Shown: in pieces, positions 1 through 10,468 of the stretch
How the letters are laid out: each line of letters starts with the position of its first letter
Numbering within the stretch: position 1 is the stretch's first letter
NCBI GenBank assembly: GCA_015680685.1
Contig: MNCI01000556.1
Location: forward strand, 514,698 to 578,697
Source: Gnetum montanum
Taxonomy: Eukaryota > Streptophyta > Gnetopsida > Gnetales > Gnetaceae
Direction: 5' to 3'
Length of the DNA stretch: 64,000 nucleotides
The notes under the pieces: generated by a model
Databases searched by the model: none
Told to the model about the DNA's origin: nothing
Seen by the model: the letters and a program-made list of their open reading frames with translations, nothing else
Made by a program: the position numbers and the translations under genes

Positions 1-497
1 ATGTTATATTTCAAAGAATTGATTATTCTAATAAATGTTTGCTCACCAGGTTGGAGAAGCTGCAGATCTTTCACCTCATTCATTTCCAACTCACATCTCA
101 AGCATCCAAGTTCAATCTGGATAGACATCAGTTGGTTCATCTCTTGCAGCTATAGGAAAGACTTGTGCATTCCAATAACACTCATCATCAGTAATCTCTG
201 CCAAGAAGCTTTCCATTTCTATTGTGAGGTGTCACCATTGGAACTCTCTCTATCCTTAATTGAGAGCTTTTTTATTCCTTATCTAATTCTTTGTCCTTCT
301 ATCTTGTAATGAGTCAGCATGGGTGGTCGTTTGGTGGTGCCCCAATTTGGGCTTCCTCCCTTAACACTTGTTTATTTATAAGGCTGGTCCTGAGTTTCTT
401 ACATAGTGCTCTGAGGTTCCCCCTTCCCCTTAACCCTATGACTTATTCAGGTTACTACACTGTTAATATCAATAGAACTTCTTTAGGGGGTCTGACA
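1..497 (-). mobile_element. Truncated gypsy-like 3' LTR relic at the window edge
   Basis: Read on the minus strand, a purine tract (complement of 498-511) is followed at 497 by TGTCAGACCCCC, a typical start of a plant Ty3/gypsy LTR. The LTR runs left and leaves the window. A TATA-like TATAAATA lies at the complement of 373-380, about 120 nt into the LTR, as expected for U3. No coding sequence of this element is recognisable to the right, so it is a relic. Clade unknown. The open frames at 1-309 and 291-605 show no protein similarity that I recognise. Confidence 0.5.
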
Positions 498-767
498 TCT
501 CCCCTACATTCAAATAAAAATGTTTATTTACGTTCACCTAACATCTTATATTTTCTCAAGCTCAAACTCAAAGTTACTGAAATACAACTTATTTTATCAT
601 ATTGAAACCAATATTCTTTTTATTAAATCACAGAATTCTCTTGTAAATATCTAATGAAAATGCATCATCATTTTTTTAAAAAAATATTGATGCAATGAAG
701 ATGTAGAAATATTTTAAGTCCTTTTAAATCATGATTCTTACCATTCTCTGCTTCTTCTTATACATAG
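498..767. other. AT-rich spacer ending in an intron-acceptor-like tract
   Basis: No gene seen. The last ~40 bases before 768 are T/C-rich and end in CATAG, directly before the point where similarity to the aspartyl protease begins. This looks like a 3' splice site, although the best preserved family member (57911-59289) has no intron at the equivalent position. Confidence 0.4.
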
Positions 768-1554
768 GCATAACAGATTTTTCTGTAGAGATGGGTTTCG
801 GCACGCCGGAGAAGATCTTTTACTTGGTCATGGACACCGGCAGCGACCTCATGTGGCTACTGTAGAGACGGGTCTGCTCGGTCTGATCTGTGGGGCATTC
901 TTGCCGGTCTAACAAACTGCGGCCTCCCATGGTAGGGTTTTCAGGTACTACCTTCCGCTGTATACTTCCACGGATGCCGAGTATTTGCTTCTCTGCAACA
1001 CATCCTCCTCCTCTTCCTAATTGTTACTACGCTACATGGATCTGCTGAGTAGCCTCGTGACCGAAGACTTTTACTACGTCGAGCTTCTTGGCATCACCGT
1101 GGACAATGTGAGTGTGAACATTTCGACATGCACGTTGAAGCTGGACACCGCTAGAGGCAACGGTGGCATGATTGTGGACTCCGACACGACGTACACGGTG
1201 CTGAACTTGACTGCGTAAAAGCCCATGGTCAATGCCTTTACCACCACGGCCACCGGCATGACGGTCACTAATCCCTACAGCTATTTCGACACATGCTTCG
1301 CTGTGCCCACTGATGGATCACCGTACAGGTTCCTGTCGATGACGCTGCAGCTGAGCGGGCTGAATTTGACGCTATTGCACTTGCAAATGCTCTACAAGGC
1401 CCCCAGCAACTTGGTGATGTGCCTGGCATTCATGTCTTCGTACCTCCGAGACGTGAGGTCCGTGTGCGGTAACTACCAGCAAGCTAGTATGTTCTTGCTG
1501 TATGACATCCCTAACGCCAAACAAGGCACCGGAAAGTGCGAGACACTTCTTTAG
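768..1554 (+). pseudogene. AP1: aspartyl protease (A1 family, nepenthesin-like) pseudogene
   Basis: The translation parallels the copy at 57911-59289. It begins with the strand before the first catalytic motif, then has DTGSDLMW (831-854) and an in-frame TAG. About 100 residues of the Cys-rich N-terminal lobe are then missing: the next match, ETGLLGL, starts at 865 in another frame. The C-terminal lobe reads in one frame from 1021 to 1554, broken by a TAA at 1216-1218. It ends with CGNYQQ and YDIPNAK, the conserved C-terminal signature. The second catalytic motif is VDSDTT instead of VDSGTT, so the Gly after the Asp-Ser is lost and the active site would be damaged even without the stops. A possible polyadenylation signal AATAAA lies at 1594-1599. 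Clearly a dead copy. Confidence 0.85.
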
Positions 1555-1699
1555 TTGCTCCTCCTCCCATCTCCGATCTTTTGATTTTGAAGTAATAAAA
1601 CCTGATGTAATGTCTACGTTTGGTGCCTCTTCAGTATTATCATTATTGTAACAAAATCCAAAAGGATGTGCTATAATTGAGATCCAAAAGGGTATATTG

Positions 1700-2177
1700 T
1701 ACAAAAGGGTATATTGTACTAATGGATGTGTCTCTTGACATGATATTTGGGGGTTTGGCCTAAGGTATATATCCTTGGGCTTAGAGGTCATACCAGCATG
1801 GAGTGGGGAAGCCAAAAAAAAAACAAGTCACAAGAGCCAGGTGAAGTAGAATGGGAAGTGGACTGACTATTCCTTCTAGCTAGCTGTAGGCCTAACCATG
1901 GTGGCAATGCTAGATTGCACCTATGGGATAGATGCTAAAGGAAGAAAACCCAAGGAACGCTCTCAGAGAATGATCTAAATACATCATTCCATATCAATAA
2001 GGCATTCTTTTCTTTTTCCTTTTGCATTTTTCTTATTATTTTCTTTACACATAATGTCGAATGTTACATATATTTGATGTTTGGTATTTTTTCTTCTTAC
2101 ATATAATGTCTAATATAATGTATATTTGACATTTTCTATGACATCCAAGAACATGATGTAACAATTGGTATCAGAGC
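1700..2177 (+). mobile_element. Relic 5' LTR end with tRNA-Met primer-binding site
   Basis: The sequence TGTAACA ends at 2163 and is followed at 2166-2177 by TGGTATCAGAGC, the standard plant primer-binding site for initiator tRNA-Met. That places a 5' LTR immediately upstream; its left boundary is uncertain (about 1700). No gag or pol is recognisable downstream, so this is a truncated element of unassigned superfamily. Confidence 0.45.
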
Positions 2178-2842
2178 AAACCATGACCCAAGGGCTAATT
2201 AGAACTATGGATCGACTATAGTTTAATGAGGAACCATGAAGCCACAACCTAAGGAGAGTCATGTACAAAGGATCAAGATGATATCTTTTCATTTATTTTA
2301 TGGACAAGGGATTACACATCTACAAGACATAGGCCCACCAATCAATAAGATTTCTTCAAGAATATTAAGAGATTTGATATCACTTCATCAAGATTCATCA
2401 ATTACAAGAGATGTTGGTAAGATAAGAAGACATCGATACAAATAAAGTCATTGTTAAGTTTCTTCCAAAAAATTAGTAACCATGACCTAAATTGATCTTG
2501 TTTTGTTGAAAGTGCTTAATCCTTTTACCATACCAAGATCTAAGTATTGATAAGATAAGGAAGTCAACATTCATAATATTGTTTGATCTCCATAGGGAAA
2601 CCAATACTTAATAAATGATGTTGTCGTAATCTTCTCCTCAATACCTCATTAGGGTATAATCATGATATGAGAAGGTATAAATATCATAGTTGTTAAATTA
2701 TAAGGTATAAATATCATATTCTTATCTAAGGCATGATACATCATTTACAATCTCAAGTTACCCTTATGTTAACCCAGTAATGTCAATTCAACAAAATAGG
2801 CTATTTTGATTCCCTTAATTCCTAAATTCCAACTTCATTTTT
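2178..2842. other. No gene recognised
   Basis: AT-rich sequence after the relic primer-binding site. Possibly leader or internal sequence of that decayed element. Short open frames only. Confidence 0.4.
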
Positions 2843-2847
2843 GAATC

Positions 2848-3662
2848 TGATGGGACACGATATCGCATGGGCCGCAATATTGCATACGCGATATCGCGTC
2901 CATCATGATATCGCATCCCCCACGATATCGCGTACGTGATATCACATCTTCCCCTGCGATATCGCAGTCCGTCATAATGTCTATAAATAAGAAGCGGCTC
3001 TCCCTTGTTTATCATCCTAGAATAGAAGTAGCAAAGCTCTAGTAGTTTGATCCCTCTAGAGATAGATTATTTTCCTGTGTCTGCCCGCACTGTGGTGAAT
3101 GTAATTGTATGACATCCTTTATTCGAGTGTGGCGTACTTGGACATGCACATGACCGGAAATAAGGATCAAGATTACTTCATCATTGCAACTTTCACTTTG
3201 TTGTTTATTTATTTATTTGTTATTTACTGTTTTCTCTCTCACCCTTAAACTCCTAGAATGCGGAATTAGTACTACTTGATTATGAGCATTTAAGTGTGAC
3301 TACTTGGTATCCCAGTGACGTACCTAGGATCTGCACTTGGTAATCCTAGTGGTAGTCATGCATGAAGTCCAAGATGTGTATGGTTGATCAAGGAATTGGA
3401 TGCTCATCGCACTTAGGCTAGATTAGATTCTTTTACCCTTTTCTCTCCTAGCTTAGCTTAGTTAATATTATTTTCCACTACCTTCAAGAGTAGCATTAGA
3501 ATTAGGAACACATCATACACCTCACTCTGGACTAAACCATACGTGGCAAATATAATACTAGTCCAGGTGGGAAGACAACTCTGTCTGCGGAGTTCGACCG
3601 GATCACGCGTGAAAACGCTCGTATTCATATGGTTGAGTGTAGGGGTACCTCGCCACTCATCA
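2848..3662 (+). repeat. C1 5' LTR
   Basis: 815 bp, TG...CA ends. It shares its last ~50 bases (ending GGGGTACCTCGCCACTCATCA in two parts) with the B and D family LTRs. It is shorter than the 3' LTR partly because a block near 9150-9190 of the 3' LTR is absent here. Confidence 0.9.
2851..2990 (+). promoter_or_regulatory. Palindrome-rich U3 and TATA box of C1 5' LTR
   Basis: From 2858 to about 2970 the U3 is a cluster of self-complementary motifs built on GATATC flanked by CG or GTACG (for example ACGATATCGCGTACGTGATATC, split here as two halves around GTAC). It is followed by TATAAATA at 2982-2989. Presumed LTR promoter. Confidence 0.6.
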
Positions 3663-3663
3663 T

Positions 3664-3680
3664 TGGCACCGTTGTCGAGG
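3664..3680 (+). other. Primer-binding site (tRNA-Asp) of C1
   Basis: TGGCACCGTTGTCGAGG directly follows the LTR. The perfect complement of plant tRNA-Asp would be TGGCGCCGTTGCCGGGG, so the site is recognisable with three transitions. Confidence 0.75.
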
Positions 3681-3803
3681 AAGATGCTAGTTATCTAGAT
3701 TAGTTATATCATATAAGGTCGCTGTATAGGACTTAACAATATATCTTTTAGAAGAAATAATTATAAAAAAGTCACACATAAATTCACACACAATTTCACA
3801 ATC

Positions 3804-5785
3804 ATGTCTCTCCTACAAGACAATAATAATGCCACACTTAGTGAGGAAATTCATTGGAGAATCGATGAATTATATGATAATGAAGATTGGAGTACGCAAT
3901 ATGAGGTGGGGGTCTCTTATAAACATAAACGAAAGAAACATCATCCCAACACACAAAAGCATAACTTACCTGATGACGATGTACCCCCACTGGCCACTAC
4001 AAGCCTAACACAAATACAAGAGGCTGTTCGAATCTCATGTAGGCATCGTAAAGAGAGCCATCTACCCAGGCTCAATTTAAACAACTTTCCTAAATTTTCA
4101 GGAGGCTATGACTTAGATCCGCATCAACATTTACTAGCCTTGTACGATGCCTACACATGGAACAACATTGATAACGGGTGGCAAAAACTTAAGCTCTTTT
4201 CTATGACACTCGTTGACCAAGCAAAAGTATGGTATAGATCGTTAAAACCAAATTCAATACGACGCTGGTCGACAATGGTAGAAGTCTTTAAAAAAAATAT
4301 TAAACCTACACAAGAGTGTCAACCTTGAGGAAACAAATCCAAGGATGGAAACAAGCAAAACATGAACCCTTGAACATGGCCTTAGAAAGATATTATGCAC
4401 TGTTAAACAACTGTCCAGGCCATGGGTTTTCTGAGCAAAGGCTAATGTACCACATCATTGATGGGCTATGTAATGAAACAAGAGAGACCTTAGGGGTATA
4501 TGCCCAAGGTCAACTATACGCACTACGAACCCATCAAGTCCAAGAGCTTATTAAGCGGGTAGCAAAAGAAGAAGGAGAATTAGCTAGATGGGAGAGTGTT
4601 GAAAAATATCAACGGGACCAAAATCTCAACTTCACAAAGGTCTAGGATCATAACAAGAAGAGATCAACTAATCTCAAGGTGGAAACATCATCTTTGCCAA
4701 TACAACAATCATTAGAAGAAGCCGAGGCAAAGATCAATAAGATGTTGGAATGGATGTATCAAAAGTGTGGAGAATATATCAATAATATTGGAGATAGAGT
4801 TCTGACAACCTAAGAAGCAGGACGAAATAGTAGACATTCAGAGAAAAAGAATGAAGGGAATAAGTGCTCAACTTCCAATCATATGTATGAATGCAACATA
4901 TGCCTATACAATCACCCCAAGGGCCAATGCCCAATATTGTTACATTTACAGGAGCGTTGGGGAAGCATGTTACATCCAAAGTTCATACAGAGATACTGTG
5001 TTCGATCACAGTGGCAACAATCCCAATCGTGGGGGAGACCACCCTTAGATTGGAGGCACCCTTCATATTATCCAAATCCAAATGCTTATCAAGTTCAACA
5101 TCTTGTTCCTCCAACTCGGCCAATGCACTTTATCTCACCACAATACCATTCTCCTCAATACTATCAACCCATGCCTCCAACACAACCACCACCTTGTGCA
5201 CCTTATACTCCTCCTAACTTTCAACATTTTCATCCTTTCCCTCCTTCCACAGTGCCACCAACTATTCCTAAGGTGCCTGCACCACAACAACAACCCCCGA
5301 ATGTTACTTGTGCTAATACTACCAACAATAGTGAGAAACCTCCTCAACATCCAAAGCGCACCTTCTTTAAACACAGCTGTAAGAAGGGACAACACAATTC
5401 CGAGGCCACTACATCTTCCAACCCAGCACAAGTCCCACATTGTGGTGCACCCTTACCTTCGAACTCAATGCCTCATGTAACTTAATCAAGGCCACCAACT
5501 AACACTCCAACAACGATATGGCCCAATGAACACAACCATGGGAGGCATCATCCCAATCCTTGCATACCATCTAATGGTCCTAAACATCATAGTAGATCAA
5601 TTCGTTATCCGAGAACTACATCGCATAAAGTGCCCCACTATGATTACTATAATCAAGTTTGTGAACCCCAATAGGGTAAGTATGGCCAAGTCCCAATACT
5701 TCCAACTTGCAAGGATCCTCATCTTCCATTTATTAATCCTTGCCATCCTCAATTGTTTAGTTATGGGGGATATCCCCCTTTCTAA
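3804..5785 (+). pseudogene. C1 gag pseudogene
   Basis: Retrotransposon capsid/nucleocapsid polyprotein. It starts at ATG 3804 (MSLLQDNN). The capsid-like core has NFPKFSGGYD, then WQKLKLF, VWYRSL and RRWSTM (about residues 90-160), typical of plant gypsy gag. Around 4310-4330 the frame changes and the protein continues from 4316. Stops occur at 4643-4645 and 4811-4813. A zinc-knuckle-like CNICLYNHPKGQC lies near 4892-4930, followed by a long Pro/Gln/Tyr-rich tail (5040-5480) and the ending YGGYPPF at 5762-5782. The same protein layout is found in C2, B and D. Confidence 0.8.
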
Positions 5786-7635
5786 TAACAAGCAAGATTA
5801 ATAACCACTTTTTATTTTCTTTGATTTTACAATTTTTTGTTTTCTAGTTTTTCATTTCATTTCTCAACTTTTTGTTTTATCTTTTTCTCTTTTTATGTTT
5901 TTGTCTTTTTATGTTTTTGTAAGTAATCTCATCTACAAATAAAACACTCATGTGGATAATTGGTTGAGGTGTGTTCTATGTTATTAAGTCTCAAGTGATG
6001 AATTATTTAGAATAGTAAGCCCATTACACCCACTCATCCATTCTACAAATAAAGAGGTTTTTTTTGAGGGTACAGTGATATTCTTGACATTCTTAAAACT
6101 TAAAATTAATTTTGTGTTCATTGTCCCCTGAATGAAGAAGGATGGACCAAGAGGAAATGATTAGGGTGTGACATCAAGGGGACTTGCAGATTCTCTTTGG
6201 TGACGTCTATGGGAGTTATCATGCAATGTGGTTGTACTAAGATCATTGTAGATCTAATGAAAAATGGGAGTAAGAGTAATCAAAAGGGCACTCAAAAATC
6301 AAATGCTGTTCTAGGGGGTTCCACTAGAAAGACATGCACACATGCCTGAAGGTTGGCAACTTCTCTGGTTTCAGTAAAGTGAAAAAAAAAGAAAGAAAGA
6401 AAAAGAGAAGAAAAGTGCCACAAAACAAAAATCACTCCTCCCTTGGATGAAATGGCAAGTGATCATATGTCTTGTTGTTATAGTATTCTCATAGTTGTTC
6501 ATCATCGGATGAAATAATGCGATGTCACTAATTAGAAGGATGGACTTGGTCCTGATCTTGGAACAACGGGTTAATGAAATGTTAATCATGCTTTTCACGT
6601 AGGATTCACTGTGCCCTGGGTCAGTTATCTTATGTCTCAATCTCTATGCTCCCTTCTATACTTCATCTCATCTCATTGTTCGTGTAATTGTAGCTCATGT
6701 TCCATGTAGCATAGAATCTTCATCTCATTTCGGTGATATTTACGTGTGTGTGTTTTGTGGAGTTGGTGCAGATTACATTTAACCCTTCTAGTGCCCACGA
6801 ACACTTTACACAAGGGCATTATAGGTTGGAACCTGCTTTGGGGAGGATCCACTTGTGTAATCTTTTGTAATCTTCACTTATGACATAGCTCACATAGACC
6901 ATTTATTACCCTCAGTGTATTATTCATGATATTCTTTCCCTTATTACTATCCCTCCGATTCAACATTCCTATGAATCATCACATAGCCTTTTTCTCTACC
7001 ATCCGAGGTACTTATTGATAAATTCCACACCATCATAATTTTTGTGCCTTCAAAACTAGTTGAATTACCTTGGAACCCCTTAACAATCATCCAGATGTCC
7101 TTAGTTTACATTGTTTAATTTCAAAGAAATATTAAAAATTTGGTACATTCTCTAAGTGCCCTAACTTCAATGAAAATATATATACGTGACCCCCCTGTGC
7201 TAATCAACATCATTTGCAATTACTCGCACAAGGGAAGTTTTTCAGGTCCTCTCTACGACAAGCGATTGAATGGTCCTTACTTTCATATCCATAACTCGCT
7301 CATTGGTACTCCGAATTTTATTTTGTTTGAACCTACTTGAACCCAGAGTGTTCAGCTCAGTCGTGGAGGAGGGGCTGCATAAATTTTTTAAAATTCCTCA
7401 TCACCCAAAGGACATTATTAAGGGTAATTAATTATAAAATAAAGAATAAAATGTGTCAAAAACAATTTCATCCCCTTAGCTATACTAGAAAATTAAATTG
7501 GAAAACCACCTAAGCAAAGAGGACTCAACATTATAATCTTTCGGGGACATGTTCTTCCAATAATTAACATCACACAAAAATAAAGTAAATTTATTAAGAC
7601 AAGCAATAAGGTAAAACCTAACTTTGGTAACAACC
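5786..7635 (+). other. C1 internal non-coding region where pol would be expected
   Basis: No protein similarity. It holds two blocks shared with other elements: 6319-6365 (around CTAGAAAGACATG) and 6832-6855 (around GCTTTGGGGAGGA). A purine-rich run lies near 6385-6420. Confidence 0.6.
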
Positions 7636-7665
7636 TTACTAACAATTGGTCCTGTGTGATTGCAG
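7636..7665 (+). promoter_or_regulatory. Splice-acceptor-like site before ORF2 of C1
   Basis: TTACTAAC at 7636-7643 matches a strong branch-point sequence. AG at 7664-7665, 23 nt from the branch A, abuts the ATG of ORF2. The same layout occurs in C2, D and B. Confidence 0.55.
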
Positions 7666-8261
7666 ATGGCCCTGAAATGCAGACAATAGAAAGGTCCTGC
7701 ACAAGATGCAATTGAACAATCTCAGAGAGTTGGAAGACAAGATCCTACCAGACAACATGCAGAACAGGAGGAACAATCATTCAGCGTTCATCAAGAAGAT
7801 CTTCCTACCATATAGTTTGGGCAGGCAGAAGCAGGAGAGACCCTCTTTGAAAGTGATGCCTAGTACTTAGTGGAAACGTATCAATTTTGGCACAATGAAG
7901 AAGAAGGCACCATGGTTAACATTTGTGGTATGACTATTGATTTCTCTGTTCAAGCCATTTCGGAAGTATTAAACCTTCCAAATACAGGGCCAAAGGTTGC
8001 TCAGAACTAGCTAGACACCTTCAGAACTGAGCAACTTAATAAACTGTTGATAGAGAATAAAAGGGTGGTAGAAGAAAAAGAGAAGGCTGACTAGGCTGCC
8101 TATATGGCACAAGTGCAAACTTACACGCATGCCAAGGCACTCAAGGCCTTACAAGAGGAGAAACTCTAGGCCATACTTCAACGCCATCAATCCCAAGACC
8201 TAAAGCACAAGAAAAAGGAAAGACACCTACAGAGGAGCCACTGCCACCAGGAACTACATGA
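7666..8261 (+). pseudogene. C1 ORF2 remnant (plant-mobile-domain/coiled-coil protein)
   Basis: Begins ATGGCC at 7666 right after the acceptor AG; a stop follows after 7 codons. Recognisable pieces match C2 ORF2: the YQFWHN..EGTMVNICG segment near 7880-7935, the FSVQAISEVLNLP segment near 7940-7980, and a charged coiled-coil stretch (LIENKRVVEEKEK) near 8045-8090. Compared with C2, two large internal segments are deleted, which brings the C-terminal part (…LPPGTT end, 8261) close. Not functional. Confidence 0.6.
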
Positions 8262-8402
8262 GTTCCACCTTTTTGTAGTTGTAGTATTTTTCTGTGTTGT
8301 GTCTTCCCACACTGTGGCATCATTTCATTTGTTTTTCCCATCTAATAATCTCATACCTATCCATTGTGTAATCACTGTAACTCAAGCACGAGTTTTTATT
8401 CA

Positions 8403-8414
8403 GTTGTGGGGGTA
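8403..8414 (+). other. Polypurine tract of C1
   Basis: GTTGTGGGGGTA immediately upstream of the 3' LTR. Equivalent tracts precede the 3' LTRs of C2, B and D. Confidence 0.65.
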
Positions 8415-9279
8415 TGATGGGACGTGATATCGCATGGGCCGTGATATTGTGTACGCAATATCGCTTCCGTCATGATATTGCATCCCCTATGATATCGCGT
8501 ACGCGATATCACATCTTCCCCTGCGATATACGCAATATCGCAGTCCACCGTAATGTCTATAAATAAGAAGCGGCTCTCCCTTGTTTATCATCCTAGAATA
8601 GAAGTAGCGAAACTCTGGTAGTTTGATCCCTCCAGAGATAGATTATTTTCCCGTGTCTGCCCACAGTGTGGTGAATGTAATTGTACAACATCCTTTATTC
8701 GAGTGTGATGTACTTGGACACGTACATGACCAGCCATAGAGATCGAGATTACTTCATCATTGCAGCATTCACTTTGTTGTTTATTTATTTAATTGTTATT
8801 TACTATTTTCTCTCTCACCCTTAAACTCCTAGAACATAGAATGAGTATGACTTGATTACGAGCATTTAACTATGACTACTTGGTATCCCAGTGGCATACC
8901 TAGGATCTGCGCTTGGTAATCCCAATGGTAGTTGTGCACAACGTCCAAGATATGTACAGTTGATCAAGGAATCAGATGCTCATCGCACTTAGGCTAGATT
9001 AGATTCTTTTACCCTTTTCTCTCCTAACTTAGCTTAGTTAATATTTTTTTCCACTGCCTTCAGGAGTAGCGTTAGAATTAGGAACACATCATACACCTCA
9101 CTCTGGACTAAACCATATGTGACAAATATAATACTAGTCCAGGTGGGAAGACAATGAACTGCGACCTAAGGTTAACGATCTAGGTGCCACAACTAGTCCA
9201 TCTGTGGAGTTTGACCGGATCGCACGTGAAAACGCTCGTATTCGTATGGTTGAGTGTAGGGGTACCTCGCCACTCATCA
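8415..9279 (+). repeat. C1 3' LTR
   Basis: 865 bp. The U3 palindrome cluster is at 8423-8550 and TATAAATA at 8558-8565. Ends CACTCATCA, followed by the GAATC target duplication. Confidence 0.9.
8418..8565 (+). promoter_or_regulatory. Palindrome-rich U3 and TATA box of C1 3' LTR
   Basis: Same organisation as in the 5' LTR: repeated GATATCGC/GCGATATC units, including GCGTACGCGATATC, end about 25 bases before TATAAATA. Confidence 0.6.
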
Positions 9280-9363
9280 GAATCCTAAGACTATGTCTAT
9301 GCATAGTACTCATTGAGAGAATTTAAACAATACAAATGTTGTCTTGACTTGATCGAACTTACG

Positions 9364-9537
9364 ATTTAAGAGATAACAATGGTTAACGTTTTTCATTATT
9401 TGCATTAAAATAATATTAATTTATTATTATGATTTTTTTAAACAATAACAATTTAAGAGATATCAATGGTTCACGTTTTTCATTATGTGCATTAAAATAA
9501 TATTAATTATTATTATGATTTTTTTAAACAATGAGAG
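9364..9537 (+). repeat. 87-bp tandem duplication
   Basis: ATTTAAGAGATA...AACAAT is repeated with period 87 (9364 and 9451). The copies differ at only a few bases. AT-rich, no coding potential. Confidence 0.75.
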
Positions 9538-9685
9538 AGCAAGAGATCGTGGGTTCAAACCCAAGCCCCGCCCCTTAATTTAAAATCTTTTTTTTTTTCT
9601 AAATTTAATTTTAAAAAAATATGAGAGCAGAAGATCGTCAATTCAAACCCAGGCACTGACGCCTGATTTAAAATCTTTTTTTAAA
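9531..9685 (+). repeat. Two SINE-like units with tRNA B-box-like motifs
   Basis: Two units about 90 bp apart (from 9531 and 9621) share ATGAGAGC..AAGATCGT, then GGTTCAAACCC or ATTCAAACCC, then a T-rich tail after TTTAAAATC. GGTTCAAACCC resembles the B box of tRNA-type promoters, as in tRNA-derived SINEs. No A box or target duplications found, so the class is uncertain. Confidence 0.35.
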
Positions 9686-9729
9686 TTTAATAAAAAAATC
9701 CAGATCCTAGGCACTAGCCCTATAGTCAG

Positions 9730-10215
9730 CCCTATGCTGCGGACAAGAATAGGACCTACTGCACCATTGTGAATGGCGGCAGAGTGACGCAGGGAGAAAA
9801 CGGTGTGAAGCTCTTACTTGACCATGGTGATGATTTGCAGCTGCAATGCCTATGGTGATGATTTGCAGCTGCAATGCCTGCAATGGCTGCAGCACCACGA
9901 CATCCCCATTACTAACATTGTAGTGCGAGTGGTGGAGCCAGTACACAGCCACCACCTTACACCGATCGTGGAGAAGCGACGTGGAGTCCAACGTGGCAAT
10001 GTAGTTGGCCATAACATGGAATGTGAATGGCAGGTTCAGCGTCCGCGTGAAGTCACAAATAGTTTCTGGTAGCCTCATGAGCATCCCTGGAGGCATCAAT
10101 GCCCATGATTCGAAGATGCGAGTGTCTGCCAGGGCACAATGCCAGGATGTGGAACAGGCCTAGCCATTGGAGGCCCTGCATGATGTCCAGGTCTGGACAC
10201 CTCTATTGCATACCA
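9730..10215 (-). pseudogene. SCARECROW-like GRAS transcription factor pseudogene fragment
   Basis: GRAS proteins are plant nuclear regulators; SCARECROW acts in root radial patterning. Reading the minus strand downward from about 10200, [10 protein letters not shown] is visible (10171-10200), the hallmark preceding the central leucine-rich part of SCARECROW. It is followed by LFHILA and by [19 protein letters not shown] (10030-10080 region), matching the family's GKRLSDFA..LGLPF segment. Next come VAVYWLHHSHYNV (about 9925-9965), matching the AVHWLHHSLYDV motif, and after a short repeat, IITMVK and ELHTVF. Stops (for example TAG at the expected VHII segment) and a duplicated 30-bp piece near 9822-9880 break the frame. 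The gene's N-terminal half and C-terminal SAW part are missing. The fragment has no neighbouring partner. Confidence 0.75.
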
Positions 10216-10360
10216 TTGAGCACACCCTGATCTCCGCTAACATCGGCATCAGCCCCACCACAAATCCATGGATGTGATAAAGGATGGTTGCCAAGGCTAA
10301 CATCAGGGATCGGTGTCAATAACATGCATCCTTAGCCACCAACTATTGCCCCACCCGAAG

Positions 10361-10468
10361 TGCCACGGTAGCACCCATGGAGTGGCTGGCCCTGGCACCA
10401 CTTCTAAGGGTTGGCACCACGGTAGCACCCATGGAGTGGCTGGCCCTGGCACCACTTCTAAGGGTTGG
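10361..10468. repeat. 54-bp tandem duplication
   Basis: The block beginning CCACGGTAGCACCCATGGAG is present twice with period 54, essentially identical. It remains open in several frames, but I recognise no protein. Confidence 0.8.

Larger units (their letters stand above)
2848..9279 (+). mobile_element. Element C1: complete pol-less LTR retrotransposon (Athila/Tat-like)
   Basis: Two related LTRs (2848-3662 and 8415-9279), both starting TGATG and ending CATCA, flank the internal region. The insertion is bounded by a 5-bp target duplication GAATC (2843-2847 and 9280-9284). Internally, in order: a tRNA-Asp primer site, a gag pseudogene, a long non-coding region, a remnant of a second ORF, and a polypurine tract GTGGGGGTA just before the 3' LTR. 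There is no recognisable protease, reverse transcriptase, RNase H or integrase, so it could have moved only with enzymes from a relative. Element C2 (17118-25823) is the same family, with a longer ORF2. Confidence 0.9.

Noticed and set aside
2851-2990. Palindromes as a terminator hairpin or a MITE
   Set aside because: They lie inside complete LTRs at the same place in several insertions, upstream of TATA, with no terminal inverted repeats or own target duplication.
4883-5485. Several overlapping open frames as separate Pro-rich genes
   Set aside because: They are frame shadows of the Pro/Gln-rich gag tail of C1.
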